Below, one piece after another: positions 54,472-63,337 of a DNA stretch of 64,000 nucleotides. The position numbers and the translations under genes were made by a program. The notes under the pieces were generated by a model. That model saw only the letters and a program-made list of their open reading frames with translations. It was not told where the DNA came from and did not search any database. Position 1 is the stretch's first letter, and every line of letters begins with the position of its first letter. Source of the stretch: Devosia sp. Leaf420 (GTDB lineage: Bacteria; Pseudomonadota; Alphaproteobacteria; Rhizobiales; Devosiaceae); assembly GCF_001425445.1 (NCBI RefSeq), contig NZ_LMQU01000013.1:124001-188000 (forward strand). The letters run 5' to 3'.

Positions 54472-57400
54472 TCAGGCGCTGAGGCGGCCGCTGGCGTGGG
54501 CGAGGGTTGTGTAGACCTTGCCGCGATCCGAGAGCAGGTATTCGCGGGTCTCGGCCGCAGCGCGGGGCCCGGCGGCGGCGCGCTTCAGGAGCTGCTCGAA
54601 GTCACCCATATAGGCCTGGGCGGTGCGGGCGAATTCCGGATCGCGCTGCAGGCGCTTGCGGACTTCGTCATAGGTGCCTTGGCCGGTCAGCGTGTAGATC
54701 CGCCTCGAGAAGACATTGGATTCGCCATTCTGGTAACGGCCCCAGGCATCTGCGAGTGCATTGTCGTCGATAGCGTTGGCGATTTCCTCGGTCAGCGTCG
54801 AGAGGCCCTGGGCAGGCTGCTGGCCGGCCTGGCTGGCCGAAGCGTTGCGCAGGACGTCGCGGAGCCAGCCGCCACCTTCGGCACCAGCTGCCGGAGCCGT
54901 CTCAGGCTGCTGGCGTGGCGCGGGGGCCGGGGTTGGCGTTACGGTGCGCTGTGGCGCGACTGGTTGCTGAGCGACAGGCGCGGCCTGGACGGGCTGCTGG
55001 GCCTGCACCGGCTGACGGACAGTTGGGCGCGGTGCTTCAACCGGGCGGGTGCGGATTGGATCGACCAGGGTCTGTGCGGCCGGTTCCGGACGGTAGGTTT
55101 CCGGGGCCGGCTCGGGCTGGCGCGGCGGCTGGTAAGGCGCCGGCTCGGGCTGGCGGGCCGAGACGCGGGGCTGGCTGCCGCGACGATCGGTGAGATCGTG
55201 GGTTGCCGGCTGGCCGCGAACGATGGCGTTGAGTTCGCTGAGGGCTTCGATCTGCTCGGCAACGACGCGACGCATGGCGGCCGCGCTGGCGCGGGTTTCC
55301 TCGGGCAGCTCGTTGACGCCGCGGGCGAGTTCGGCGCGGGTGGCTTCGAGTTCGTGACCGACTTCACGAGCCGTTTCGCGCATGGCGCGAGCTGTCTCGC
55401 CGAAGCGCTGGGTCGCGTCTTCAATGGCCTGTTGCATTTCGGCGACCAGACGGCGCTGAGCTTCCTGCAGGGCGGCATTGGTGCGGCGGCTTTCGCCATC
55501 TGCGGTCTCGCGGAAATCGCCAAGGCGGCCAGTGACCTCTTCGGCGGTTTCGTCGAGTGTCTGGCGGAAGACGCCAGTCGACTGATCGATGGCCTGACGC
55601 AGCTGTCCGGTATTGCTGGTGATGGCATTGCGGACGGAGCTGGTCGATTCCGCGATGGTTTCGCTCAGCGAGCTCGTCGTCGAGTTCAGAACATCGGTAA
55701 CGCTGCCAGCCGTCGAAGCGAGAAGATCGCTGACGCGGTTGGAGTTTTCTTCGAGGCTCGAATTGACATGATCGGCCTGGGCTGCAAGCGCGGCACGCAC
55801 CGAAGAAGAGGTGTGCGTGAGGGCGGCAGCGGCAGCTTCGGCAGCGCGCTGGACGGCGTTGTCGACCTGGGCGCTGCGTTCTTCGAGCGTCGCAGTGAAG
55901 TGCTCATTGGTGGAATAGAGCGCGTCGCTGACGGTCGATGTGGCCGAGGTGAGAGCTTCGGTGACGGTGCTGCTGGTCGCGGCTAGGGCCTCGTCCATGG
56001 CGCGGCGTGCCGAGATCATGCGGCGTTCGGTATCGTTGACGGTATCGGCGATCGACTGCGCGAAGAGGCGCATACGGTTGTCGATATCGTCGGCGCGGGT
56101 CGTGAAGCTGTGCGCGAGGGCATCCATGGCGCCGCGGCGGTCTTCGAGCGAATCGAGGGCCGTGGAGCTGGTGGCTTCCAGGGCACGCGACGCTTGGGAC
56201 ATGGAAACGACTTCCATATCGAGCTTGCCAAGAATGCCGGCGAACTCGTCGACCATGGACTGGATGGTGCTCTGGAGCGCGCCGACATGGCGGGTAACCA
56301 TGACGCCGGCTTCCTCGGTCTGGCCAATCGCGTCGCGCATGGTGCCGGCATAGCTGGCGGTCTGCTGAGCAATGCTGGTTTCGAGCGTTGCGAGATTGGT
56401 GGTCGATGCGTCGAGCACGCGCTGCAGCAAGAGATTGGAGTCGTTGAGCTTGCTGAGGGCCGAGGTGACATCGGTGAGGATGCGGCTCGATGAGACGGCC
56501 ATGATCTCTTCGGCGTCGCGTGCAGTGCCGGTGAGGGCCTCGCGGAGGAGGTTGCCGTGGCTGCGGAGCGCCATCTGCAGTTCGCCCGACTTTTCATCGA
56601 CCAGGGAAGCAAACTGGCTGGTGTGGGTCTCGACCGAATTGTTGATTTCGCTGAGGCGATTTTCGAGCGATTCGACGGTCTGGACGGCGCGGACCGAGAC
56701 GATGTCGTCGATGGAGCCAGCAGCCAGACGGATCTGGTCGAGTGCGTTGCGAACAGCCGAATCCATGCGGGTGGCCGTGGCGGCAACGTCGGCCGAGATA
56801 TTTTCGGTGGCTGCGGTGATGCGCGTCGAGATGGTTTCTTCGATGCGATCAGCGCCGGCTTCGAGATCGGCCATGGACTGGGTGATCGAGGTATTGATCG
56901 ACGCATTGAGCGCTGCGAGGCGCTCGGCCGTGATGTCGGCGCGGGCAGTGATGGCCTCGGGCAGGGTGCCAAGGCGCGAATCAACCAGGTCGACCATTGA
57001 CTGGCGTGCGGCATCGACGCCAGCTTCCACGATCTGTGTGGCCTTGCGGACGTTTTCGTCGAAACTGACGCTGGCGGCATCGATACGCGACGTGACGCCG
57101 GCCTGGGCTTCGTCCACGCGGGCGAGCGCCGAGGACAGGTTCTGTGTCATCGCCGTGCCGATTTCGGCAACCTTGCCGGCAACCGTCGAGGACATGTCGT
57201 CCATGCGGGTCGACATGGTTTCGGTGACTGTGCGGAGCGATTGGTCGATGGATTCGCGAGCAGCCGCACTGTGCTGGTCGAGCGTCTGGGCGAGCTCGGC
57301 CGTGTGCATGCCGATGGTTTCGCCCATCGAGGTCGTGTGGCTCGACAGCGTATCGGACAGCGCCTCGGTACGGGCGGTGAGGGTGCTGGCAAGCTGCGTG

Positions 57401-60399
57401 GTACGGGTGCCGACGGCCTGCGCGAGTTCGAGCGTCCGTGCATCGAGCGCGGCGGTGAGCTCTGTCGTGCGGCGATCAAAGGAGGCGTTGAGCTCGTTGG
57501 TGCGGGTATCGAGAGCGCCTGCCATGGTGGCGGTGCGCGCATCGAGATCGCCGACGAACCGGCCGGCACGTTCCTCGATAGCCGAGGTGAACTGTGCCTG
57601 CTTTTCTTCAAGCGTGGTGGTGAGCGAGGCCTGGCGCTCATCGAGCGTCGAGGCGAGAACGCCCTGGCTGGCGTCGAGGGTCGAGGCCAGCGTCTGAGTG
57701 CGCTCTTCGAGCTGGCCGCTCAGCGCATTGGTGCGGCTTTCGATTTCGAGCGAGAGCGTATTGGTGCGCTCCGAGAGCGTATCGGCGAGGCGCTGCGTGC
57801 GGCCGGCAACGGCCTGATCGAAGGCCTGGGTGCTGATTGTGAGCGTCTGACCCAGTTCCTGAGAGCGGGTGCGGATCGCTTCGCTGAGTTCGGTTCCGCG
57901 ACCAGCAAGGGTCTGTTCGAGCGATTCAGCGCCTGCGGTGACCGCCTGGCCGATTTCGCCGATGCGCGACTGCAACTGGTCGTTGAGTTCGGCGGCGCGG
58001 CTTTCGAGGCTGAGGTCGAGGGTCTGCGCGTAGGAATCAAGGCGATTGGACAGCTCATGCGAACGTGCATTCAGCACGTCGTCCATGCGGGCAGTGCGGC
58101 TGTCGAGGCTGACATTGAGCGTATCGGCATAGGCATCGAGCTTGTTGCCGAGATCCTGGCCGTGGTTCGAGAGCACGGAATCGATGCGTTCGGCGCGGCT
58201 ATCGAGGCCCGTGTTGAGGGTATCGACATAGGCGTCGAGGCTATTGCCGAGGTTCTGGCTATGGGTCGATAGCACTTCGTCGATGCGGTTGGCGCGACTA
58301 TCGAGGCCGGTATTGAGGGTATCGGCATAGGTGTCGAGACGGCTCGTCAGCGTCTGAGCGCGCGAGGAGAGGACCTCGTCGAGACGGCCGGCGCGGGTGT
58401 CGAGAGCCTCGGTCAGGGTCTGCGAGCGCGAAGAAAGCACTTCGTCGATGCGGCCGGCGCGCGTGTCGATGGCTTCAGTCAGGGTCTGCGAGCGTGAGGA
58501 GAGGACCGCGTCGATGCGGCCAGCACGGGTGTCGAGGGCTTCGGTGAGGTTCTGAGACCGCGAGGAGAGAACTTCATCGATGCGGCCGGTGCGCGTATCG
58601 AGGGTCTCGGTGAGGGTCTCGGCATAGGTGTCGAGACGCTCGGAGATTTCGCGGGTGCGGGTCGCGAGGCCTTCTGTGATGGCGGCGGTCTTGGCGCCGA
58701 TCACTTCGTTCATCTCACGTGTGCGTTCGGTGACGACTTCGTTGAAGCGGCCCGATTCTTCGTTGAGCGCCATTTCGAGGACATTGGCGCGCGTAGCAAA
58801 GCTAGAGCCGTGCTGATCGAGGCGGTTGAGGAGCTGATCGCCCTTGTCGCCGATGACATTGTCGAGCGCGGAGAGGCGCTGGTCGAGCTGACCGGTGATG
58901 TCACTGAGGCGGGCGTCGAACTGGCCGAGCGAATCCTGGCCGGCCGACGATACGGTAATGCGCGCGCGTTCGGCCGTGTCATCAAGAGCGCCATTGATTT
59001 CGATGAGCGCGGACTGCAGACGGCTTTCGAGCGAATTGAGCTGGATCGACACCGACTCGTCGAGCTGGCGGGTAAGGGCGCCGAGCATGGCTTCGGCTTC
59101 GCGGGCGCGTTCGGAGACATCTTCGCCGACACGGCTACCGAGCTGTTCAAGCGCGCGGTTGACCAGATCGCCGCGCTCGCCCCACTGGTCGATCAGCTTG
59201 GTCGAGTTGACGGCAAGAAGATTGGCCAAGGCATCGGTCTTGTCCTGAATGGCCGTGGTCAGCATCAAGGTCTGGGAATCGAGCGAGGACCCGATGGTGC
59301 CGGCACGGGCGTCGAGCGCTTCGGTAAGGCTCTGGATGTGGCGCTCGATATTGGCCTGGAAATCGCGGGTGCGGCTTTCAAAGCTCGAATCGACGCGCGA
59401 CGCGCTGTCTTCGACAACGCCGGAGACGCGACCAGCGGATTGTTCGAGCGAGGCGAGGAAATCGGTGGTCCGATTGTCCATCAGGCGTGTGAAATTTTCT
59501 GCACGTTCGGAGAAAGCGCCGTTGAGAACATCGCCGCCGCTTTCGAGGGCGCGAGCCAGGGTACCGCCGCTCTCGTTGATGGTTCCAGCAATGCGCTGGC
59601 TGATCATATCGAGATCGAAGACGAGACCGGTATGGCTTTCGGTGATCGCCTCGCGCACGCGTTCGGTGTTGGAGAGCACGCTTTCGCGCTGGTTGGCCAA
59701 TTCGGCGATCAGCGCGCGCATGCGCGATTCATTATCGGAATAGGTCCGTTCGAGCGCAGTGACCTCGTTGTGGATCATCACTTCGAGTTCGCTGGCGCGT
59801 GAAAGGGCGCGTTCGAGCCCATCGCCCAGGGCATTGACCTCGCGGCGCACGGCCTGGCCGACAGAAGCGACCTTATCGGCTGCGGTCACTTCTGGCTCGG
59901 CAAGGCGAATAGCGGCCTGGGTGATCGAGGAAGCGGCATTGCGCAAATCCTGCGCGCGGCGAATGAGCGTGGCGACCGCAAAGAAGCCGAGAACGGGCAG
60001 AAGAATGATCGCGACAATGGCGATGAATTCGATGGAGCCTGCGAACTGGCCGAAATTGGCCATTTCCGGACCGTAGCGGAAGACGGCGGCAGTGCCTGCC
60101 ACTGCGACCCAGAGAACGGACAGAACAGTCGCGAGCCAAGTCGGCGTCGCCGACGAGCGATTCTGGAGGCCATAAAGGAGGCGGGCCGCAGAGGCGCGAT
60201 CGTCATTGGCGACCGAACCGGCCTGCTGCGCGATCTTGTCGGCGGCGCGAAGACGCTCGGATCGTGGCTGCTCCGGCTTCTTTTCGGTCCGTGGCCGATT
60301 GGCTGGATCGAGGCTGAACACCGATTCCTTGAGCGCGTCTTCTACGGCCGAAAAGGCCAACGCAGCCGGATCGTTCGGGGTGTTCTGATTATTGGCCAT
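54472..60399 (-). CDS. Giant coiled-coil polar membrane protein, growth-pole-ring (GPR/RgsE)-like
   Basis: The 1975-residue protein has a short N-terminal polar region, two transmembrane helices at about 87-107 and 123-145, a very long Ala/Thr/Ser/Glu-rich helical part from about 180 to 1700, a Pro/Gln-rich linker at about 1735-1840 and a C-terminal domain of about 130 residues. The long part is built of 11-residue units, shown by near-exact 22- and 33-residue repeats (see 58364-58627). This architecture matches the growth pole ring protein of Agrobacterium (RgsE in Sinorhizobium), needed for unipolar growth; an apolipoprotein-like annotation is common. Start ATG at 60399 follows AAAGAG; the frame continues upstream without a better site. 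Confidence 0.85.
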   Translation of the reverse strand: MANNQNTPNDPAALAFSAVEDALKESVFSLDPANRPRTEKKPEQPRSERLRAADKIAQQAGSVANDDRASAARLLYGLQNRSSATPTWLATVLSVLWVAVAGTAAVFRYGPEMANFGQFAGSIEFIAIVAIILLPVLGFFAVATLIRRAQDLRNAASSITQAAIRLAEPEVTAADKVASVGQAVRREVNALGDGLERALSRASELEVMIHNEVTALERTYSDNESRMRALIAELANQRESVLSNTERVREAITESHTGLVFDLDMISQRIAGTINESGGTLARALESGGDVLNGAFSERAENFTRLMDNRTTDFLASLEQSAGRVSGVVEDSASRVDSSFESRTRDFQANIERHIQSLTEALDARAGTIGSSLDSQTLMLTTAIQDKTDALANLLAVNSTKLIDQWGERGDLVNRALEQLGSRVGEDVSERAREAEAMLGALTRQLDESVSIQLNSLESRLQSALIEINGALDDTAERARITVSSAGQDSLGQFDARLSDITGQLDQRLSALDNVIGDKGDQLLNRLDQHGSSFATRANVLEMALNEESGRFNEVVTERTREMNEVIGAKTAAITEGLATRTREISERLDTYAETLTETLDTRTGRIDEVLSSRSQNLTEALDTRAGRIDAVLSSRSQTLTEAIDTRAGRIDEVLSSRSQTLTEALDTRAGRLDEVLSSRAQTLTSRLDTYADTLNTGLDSRANRIDEVLSTHSQNLGNSLDAYVDTLNTGLDSRAERIDSVLSNHGQDLGNKLDAYADTLNVSLDSRTARMDDVLNARSHELSNRLDSYAQTLDLSLESRAAELNDQLQSRIGEIGQAVTAGAESLEQTLAGRGTELSEAIRTRSQELGQTLTISTQAFDQAVAGRTQRLADTLSERTNTLSLEIESRTNALSGQLEERTQTLASTLDASQGVLASTLDERQASLTTTLEEKQAQFTSAIEERAGRFVGDLDARTATMAGALDTRTNELNASFDRRTTELTAALDARTLELAQAVGTRTTQLASTLTARTEALSDTLSSHTTSMGETIGMHTAELAQTLDQHSAAARESIDQSLRTVTETMSTRMDDMSSTVAGKVAEIGTAMTQNLSSALARVDEAQAGVTSRIDAASVSFDENVRKATQIVEAGVDAARQSMVDLVDSRLGTLPEAITARADITAERLAALNASINTSITQSMADLEAGADRIEETISTRITAATENISADVAATATRMDSAVRNALDQIRLAAGSIDDIVSVRAVQTVESLENRLSEINNSVETHTSQFASLVDEKSGELQMALRSHGNLLREALTGTARDAEEIMAVSSSRILTDVTSALSKLNDSNLLLQRVLDASTTNLATLETSIAQQTASYAGTMRDAIGQTEEAGVMVTRHVGALQSTIQSMVDEFAGILGKLDMEVVSMSQASRALEATSSTALDSLEDRRGAMDALAHSFTTRADDIDNRMRLFAQSIADTVNDTERRMISARRAMDEALAATSSTVTEALTSATSTVSDALYSTNEHFTATLEERSAQVDNAVQRAAEAAAAALTHTSSSVRAALAAQADHVNSSLEENSNRVSDLLASTAGSVTDVLNSTTSSLSETIAESTSSVRNAITSNTGQLRQAIDQSTGVFRQTLDETAEEVTGRLGDFRETADGESRRTNAALQEAQRRLVAEMQQAIEDATQRFGETARAMRETAREVGHELEATRAELARGVNELPEETRASAAAMRRVVAEQIEALSELNAIVRGQPATHDLTDRRGSQPRVSARQPEPAPYQPPRQPEPAPETYRPEPAAQTLVDPIRTRPVEAPRPTVRQPVQAQQPVQAAPVAQQPVAPQRTVTPTPAPAPRQQPETAPAAGAEGGGWLRDVLRNASASQAGQQPAQGLSTLTEEIANAIDDNALADAWGRYQNGESNVFSRRIYTLTGQGTYDEVRKRLQRDPEFARTAQAYMGDFEQLLKRAAAGPRAAAETREYLLSDRGKVYTTLAHASGRLSA
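58364..58627 (-). repeat. Tandem 66-bp repeats inside the giant polar-protein gene
   Basis: Four units with starts at 58364, 58430, 58496 and 58562 repeat every 66 bases and encode 22-residue blocks with core LDTRAGRIDEVLSS. They cover about residues 592-680. Adjacent blocks toward the C-terminus (about residues 690-790) repeat every 33 residues with the core LDAYADTLN and LDSRAERID. Confidence 0.85.
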
Positions 60400-60852
60400 A
60401 CTCTTTACAACTCTCGCGTCGGCACTGCAGCGCATAGCGGGCATTAGGAGTATATCTAGCCCCGAACACCTTTCGGTGCCCGTGGTCAAATAGGAACAAT
60501 TCGATGCAAATGCCTCGACGGTTCCGACCCCTCGCCGCCGCGCGCTGGCTCAACGTTCACTATTACATTCAATTTGATGCAAACCGAAGGATTTCCGAAC
60601 GAAAGGTTAATTTTAACGTTGAAACGAGAGGCATTTAGATGTTCGGTTTTGCTCAGAACACTCAAAACAACTCGATTTCCAGCGTTTTAGCTCTTTCGGC
60701 CCCGAGAATCCCGTCAACTTTTGCCCGTATTGCTCTGGCCCTCAAATCAAGGCGAAGTTGGGGCTTAAGAGGCTGTTCATCCACCCATTCTAAGCTGAAG
60801 GTTCGAGTATCGCCCGGCTACGAGTTTTGGCCGAGCCATGATGGAGCATTTT
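60400..60852. other. Divergent intergenic region between giant polar protein and Hpt genes
   Basis: No reliable gene is seen in this 453-base region. It is more AT-rich than its surroundings (AATTTTAACG around 60610-60620). A 79-codon frame at 60639 overlaps the Hpt start and is judged spurious. Promoters of both divergent genes must lie here, but no consensus pair stands out. Confidence 0.5.
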
Positions 60853-61248
60853 ATGGCCCCCTTGAGCACTGCAGTTGAGGCAGAGCCGTTCACCGAAATT
60901 CGCACGCGCGCTGCCCGGCCAGTGGATCTGGTCCACCTCGCCAAGCAATGCCTCGGCGATGAGGCGCTGGAGCGCGAGGTTCTCCGTCTCTTTGATACGA
61001 CGATCACCGATTACTATGGTCGCCTCAAGCTTGCGACGTGCTTTGACGATCTCAGCCTTGTGCTGCACTCGATCAAGGGCGCGGCCGGTGGCGTCGGCGC
61101 CTGGTCCATCGCCGAGCAGGCCAAGGCCATGGAACACGAAATGCGCAGCGGCCGGCCGCTATCGCAGGAAAAGATCGACGATCTCGGGATTGTCGTCGGC
61201 GACGTTCGGGATTTTATCGCGCGCATGGTCGGGCAGGACGCGGCCTGA
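60853..61248 (+). CDS. Stand-alone Hpt domain protein (histidine phosphotransfer)
   Basis: The 131-residue protein is an Hpt four-helix bundle with the phosphorylatable His72 in LHSIKGAAGGVGA. It would shuttle phosphate between hybrid kinases and response regulators; no kinase or regulator gene is adjacent. ATG at 60853 is taken because GGAG lies six bases before it, rather than the ATG at 60838. It is divergent from the polar ring protein gene and upstream of prfC. Confidence 0.87.
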   Translation: MAPLSTAVEAEPFTEIRTRAARPVDLVHLAKQCLGDEALEREVLRLFDTTITDYYGRLKLATCFDDLSLVLHSIKGAAGGVGAWSIAEQAKAMEHEMRSGRPLSQEKIDDLGIVVGDVRDFIARMVGQDAA

Positions 61249-61272
61249 GGCGGTATTGCTTCTCTAGCCTTT

Positions 61273-61293
61273 TCGATGAGAGCATCATCGAAT
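61273..61293 (+). promoter_or_regulatory. Perfect small hairpin overlapping the start of the next ORF
   Basis: TTCGATGA and TCATCGAA flank GAGCA at 61273-61293, ending within the ATG at 61292-61294. In RNA it would cover the start codon and the only purine-rich stretch. No T-tract follows. Confidence 0.4.
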
Positions 61294-61651
61294 GAAGATC
61301 ACTATTGTCAGAACGCCTTTGGGCGAAGCGCCGCAATGGGTGCGTGAGGCCTGGATTGGCCTTACCTTTCCCGTCATTGGCGAAAAGCAGCGGATGGCGG
61401 CCTATGGCGTGCTCACCCGGCCGCGAAACTGGCTTGCCCAAGTGTGGGCCAATTTGACCGGCAAGAGTTTTGAGATGACGGGGTATCTCGTCAACGCCAA
61501 GCTCGCTGTCGACTTGCTGGCCGAGCACCAACTCGAGGCAGCGGTATGGTGGCGTGAGCATCTGCCGGATCGACTCGACGGCGAAGGCCAGTTCCTTTTC
61601 GATGCAGAAGCTTGCGAGGAACTCACTTCAAGCGCTGATCGCGCGGTTTGA
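61292..61651 (+). CDS. Hypothetical protein, 119 residues
   Basis: The protein begins MKITIVRTPLGEAPQWVREA and contains GVLTRPRNWLAQVWANL and a Trp-rich AVWWREHLPDRL segment. It is soluble with no signal peptide. I do not recognise a family with confidence. It is on the same strand between the Hpt gene and prfC, with 43 and 84 bases of spacing. The start ATG lies at the end of a small hairpin. Confidence 0.65.
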   Translation: MKITIVRTPLGEAPQWVREAWIGLTFPVIGEKQRMAAYGVLTRPRNWLAQVWANLTGKSFEMTGYLVNAKLAVDLLAEHQLEAAVWWREHLPDRLDGEGQFLFDAEACEELTSSADRAV

Positions 61652-61735
61652 CCATGTCCTTGTCACGCCATATACAGCGCCCAATATCTTAAACGTGCCG
61701 CGCGGGATGCTGCGGCCGCATTTGTCAAAAAGCCC

Positions 61736-63337
61736 ATGTCCCTTGCCAGTGCCGCCGAGGTTTCTCCTCGGGTCAATCTTGAACCTTTTCGTACCCGTCG
61801 GACCTTTGCGATCATTTCGCACCCCGACGCCGGTAAAACCACGCTGACCGAACGGTTGCTGGCGGCGGCTGGCGCCATTCAGCAGGCGGGTGCGGTGCGC
61901 GGAAAGTCCGGCGCGCGTTCGACGCGGTCGGACTGGATGGAAATGGAGCAGCAGCGCGGCATTTCGATTTCGTCATCGGTTATGACGTTCGAATTCGACG
62001 GGCTCACCATGAACCTGCTCGACACGCCGGGCCACTCCGACTTTTCCGAGGATACCTATCGCACGCTGACGGCCGTGGACGCGGCCATCATGGTGATCGA
62101 CGCGGCCAAGGGCATCGAAAGCCAGACGTTGAAACTGTTCGAGGTGTGCCGCCTGCGCGACATTCCGATCATCACCTTCATCAACAAGGTGGACCGCGAG
62201 GGCCTGGCGCCGCTCGATCTGATCGACGAAATCCAGAGCAAGCTGGCGCTCGACCTGACGCCGGTGCTGTGGCCGATCGGGCAGGGGGTGGATTTCCGGG
62301 GTTATATCGACCTCCTGGAAAAGCGCGTGGTGACGCCGCAGGGCAAGACGCTGGCCGATTTCGAGGTGATCGACGATCTGCTGGAGGTCGAAAGCCTCGT
62401 CGATGATCCTGTGTTCATGGTGGCGCTCGAGACGCTAGAACTGGCGCGGGCCATGTTGCCCGAATTCGATCTGCCGACCTTCCATGCGGGGCATATGAGC
62501 CCGGTGCTGTTTGGCTCGGCGCTCAAGGGCATTGGCGTCGCTGAACTGCTGCGCACGCTGGGCGATTGGGGCCCGGAGCCGCGGCCGCAGCCTGCGCTGC
62601 CAAACCCGATTGCGCCCGATGAAAAGAAGGTCTCGGGCTTCGTGTTCAAAGTGCAGGCGAATATGGACGCGAACCATCGCGACCGTATCGCCTTTGTGCG
62701 CCTCTGCTCCGGCACCTTTACGCGCGGCATGCGCTTGAAGAATGTGCGTTCGGGCAAGGATATGGCGGTCGCCAATCCGATGTTCTTCTTCGGCAATAAT
62801 CGAGAGCTGGCGGAAGAAGCCGTGGCGGGCGATATTGTTGGCATTCCCAATCACGGGACGCTGTCGGTGGGCGATACGTTGACCGAAGGCGCGACGATCA
62901 ATGTGACCGGCATTCCGAACTTTGCGCCGGAGATCATTCGCCGTGTGCGTCTCGTCGACGCGATGAAGACCAAGCAGATGTCGAAGGCGCTATCCGATCT
63001 CGCGGAAGAAGGCGTAACGCAGGTGTTTCGCCGCATGGTGGGTGCGGACTGGATTGTCGGCGTTGTCGGGCAGTTGCAGCTCGAAGTTTTGGCGAGCCGG
63101 GTGAATAAGGAATATGGCGTGCCGATTACCTTTGAGCCGATGGGCTTTGAGGTGGCGCGCTGGGTCGATAGCGATGATGCGGACGAGTTGAAGCGCTTCA
63201 TTCAGGCGCAGAAGACCAATATGGCCGAGGACCGGGCCAATGCGCCGGTGTTTTTGGCGCAAAACGCGTGGTGGGCGGACCGGGCCAAGCAGGATTGGCC
63301 CAAGATCAAGTTCCTGACCACCAAGGAACGGCATTGA
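61736..63337 (+). CDS. prfC: Peptide chain release factor 3
   Basis: RF3 is a translational GTPase that recycles RF1/RF2 from terminated ribosomes. The 533-residue protein has the G1 loop HPDAGKTTLTERLL, RGISISSSVMTFEFDG for G2, DTPGHSDFSEDTYR for G3 and NKVDREG for G4, followed by the RF3-specific domains with FRRMVGADWIVGVVGQLQ. The length is typical. The stop overlaps the TTG start of the methyltransferase gene by three bases, indicating coupling. Confidence 0.96.
   Translation: MSLASAAEVSPRVNLEPFRTRRTFAIISHPDAGKTTLTERLLAAAGAIQQAGAVRGKSGARSTRSDWMEMEQQRGISISSSVMTFEFDGLTMNLLDTPGHSDFSEDTYRTLTAVDAAIMVIDAAKGIESQTLKLFEVCRLRDIPIITFINKVDREGLAPLDLIDEIQSKLALDLTPVLWPIGQGVDFRGYIDLLEKRVVTPQGKTLADFEVIDDLLEVESLVDDPVFMVALETLELARAMLPEFDLPTFHAGHMSPVLFGSALKGIGVAELLRTLGDWGPEPRPQPALPNPIAPDEKKVSGFVFKVQANMDANHRDRIAFVRLCSGTFTRGMRLKNVRSGKDMAVANPMFFFGNNRELAEEAVAGDIVGIPNHGTLSVGDTLTEGATINVTGIPNFAPEIIRRVRLVDAMKTKQMSKALSDLAEEGVTQVFRRMVGADWIVGVVGQLQLEVLASRVNKEYGVPITFEPMGFEVARWVDSDDADELKRFIQAQKTNMAEDRANAPVFLAQNAWWADRAKQDWPKIKFLTTKERH

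Noticed and set aside
54457..55986. A 509-codon plus-strand open frame antisense to the giant polar-protein gene
   Set aside because: It lies wholly opposite the coiled-coil gene, whose biased codons keep antisense frames open. No family motif, no ribosome site, and amino-acid composition follows the shadow of the real gene. Similar shadows at 57241-58272 and 58810-59802 were rejected for the same reason.
60639..60878. A 79-codon plus-strand frame in the region before the Hpt gene
   Set aside because: No Shine-Dalgarno, atypical composition, and it overlaps the Hpt start in another frame. A real small protein cannot be fully excluded.
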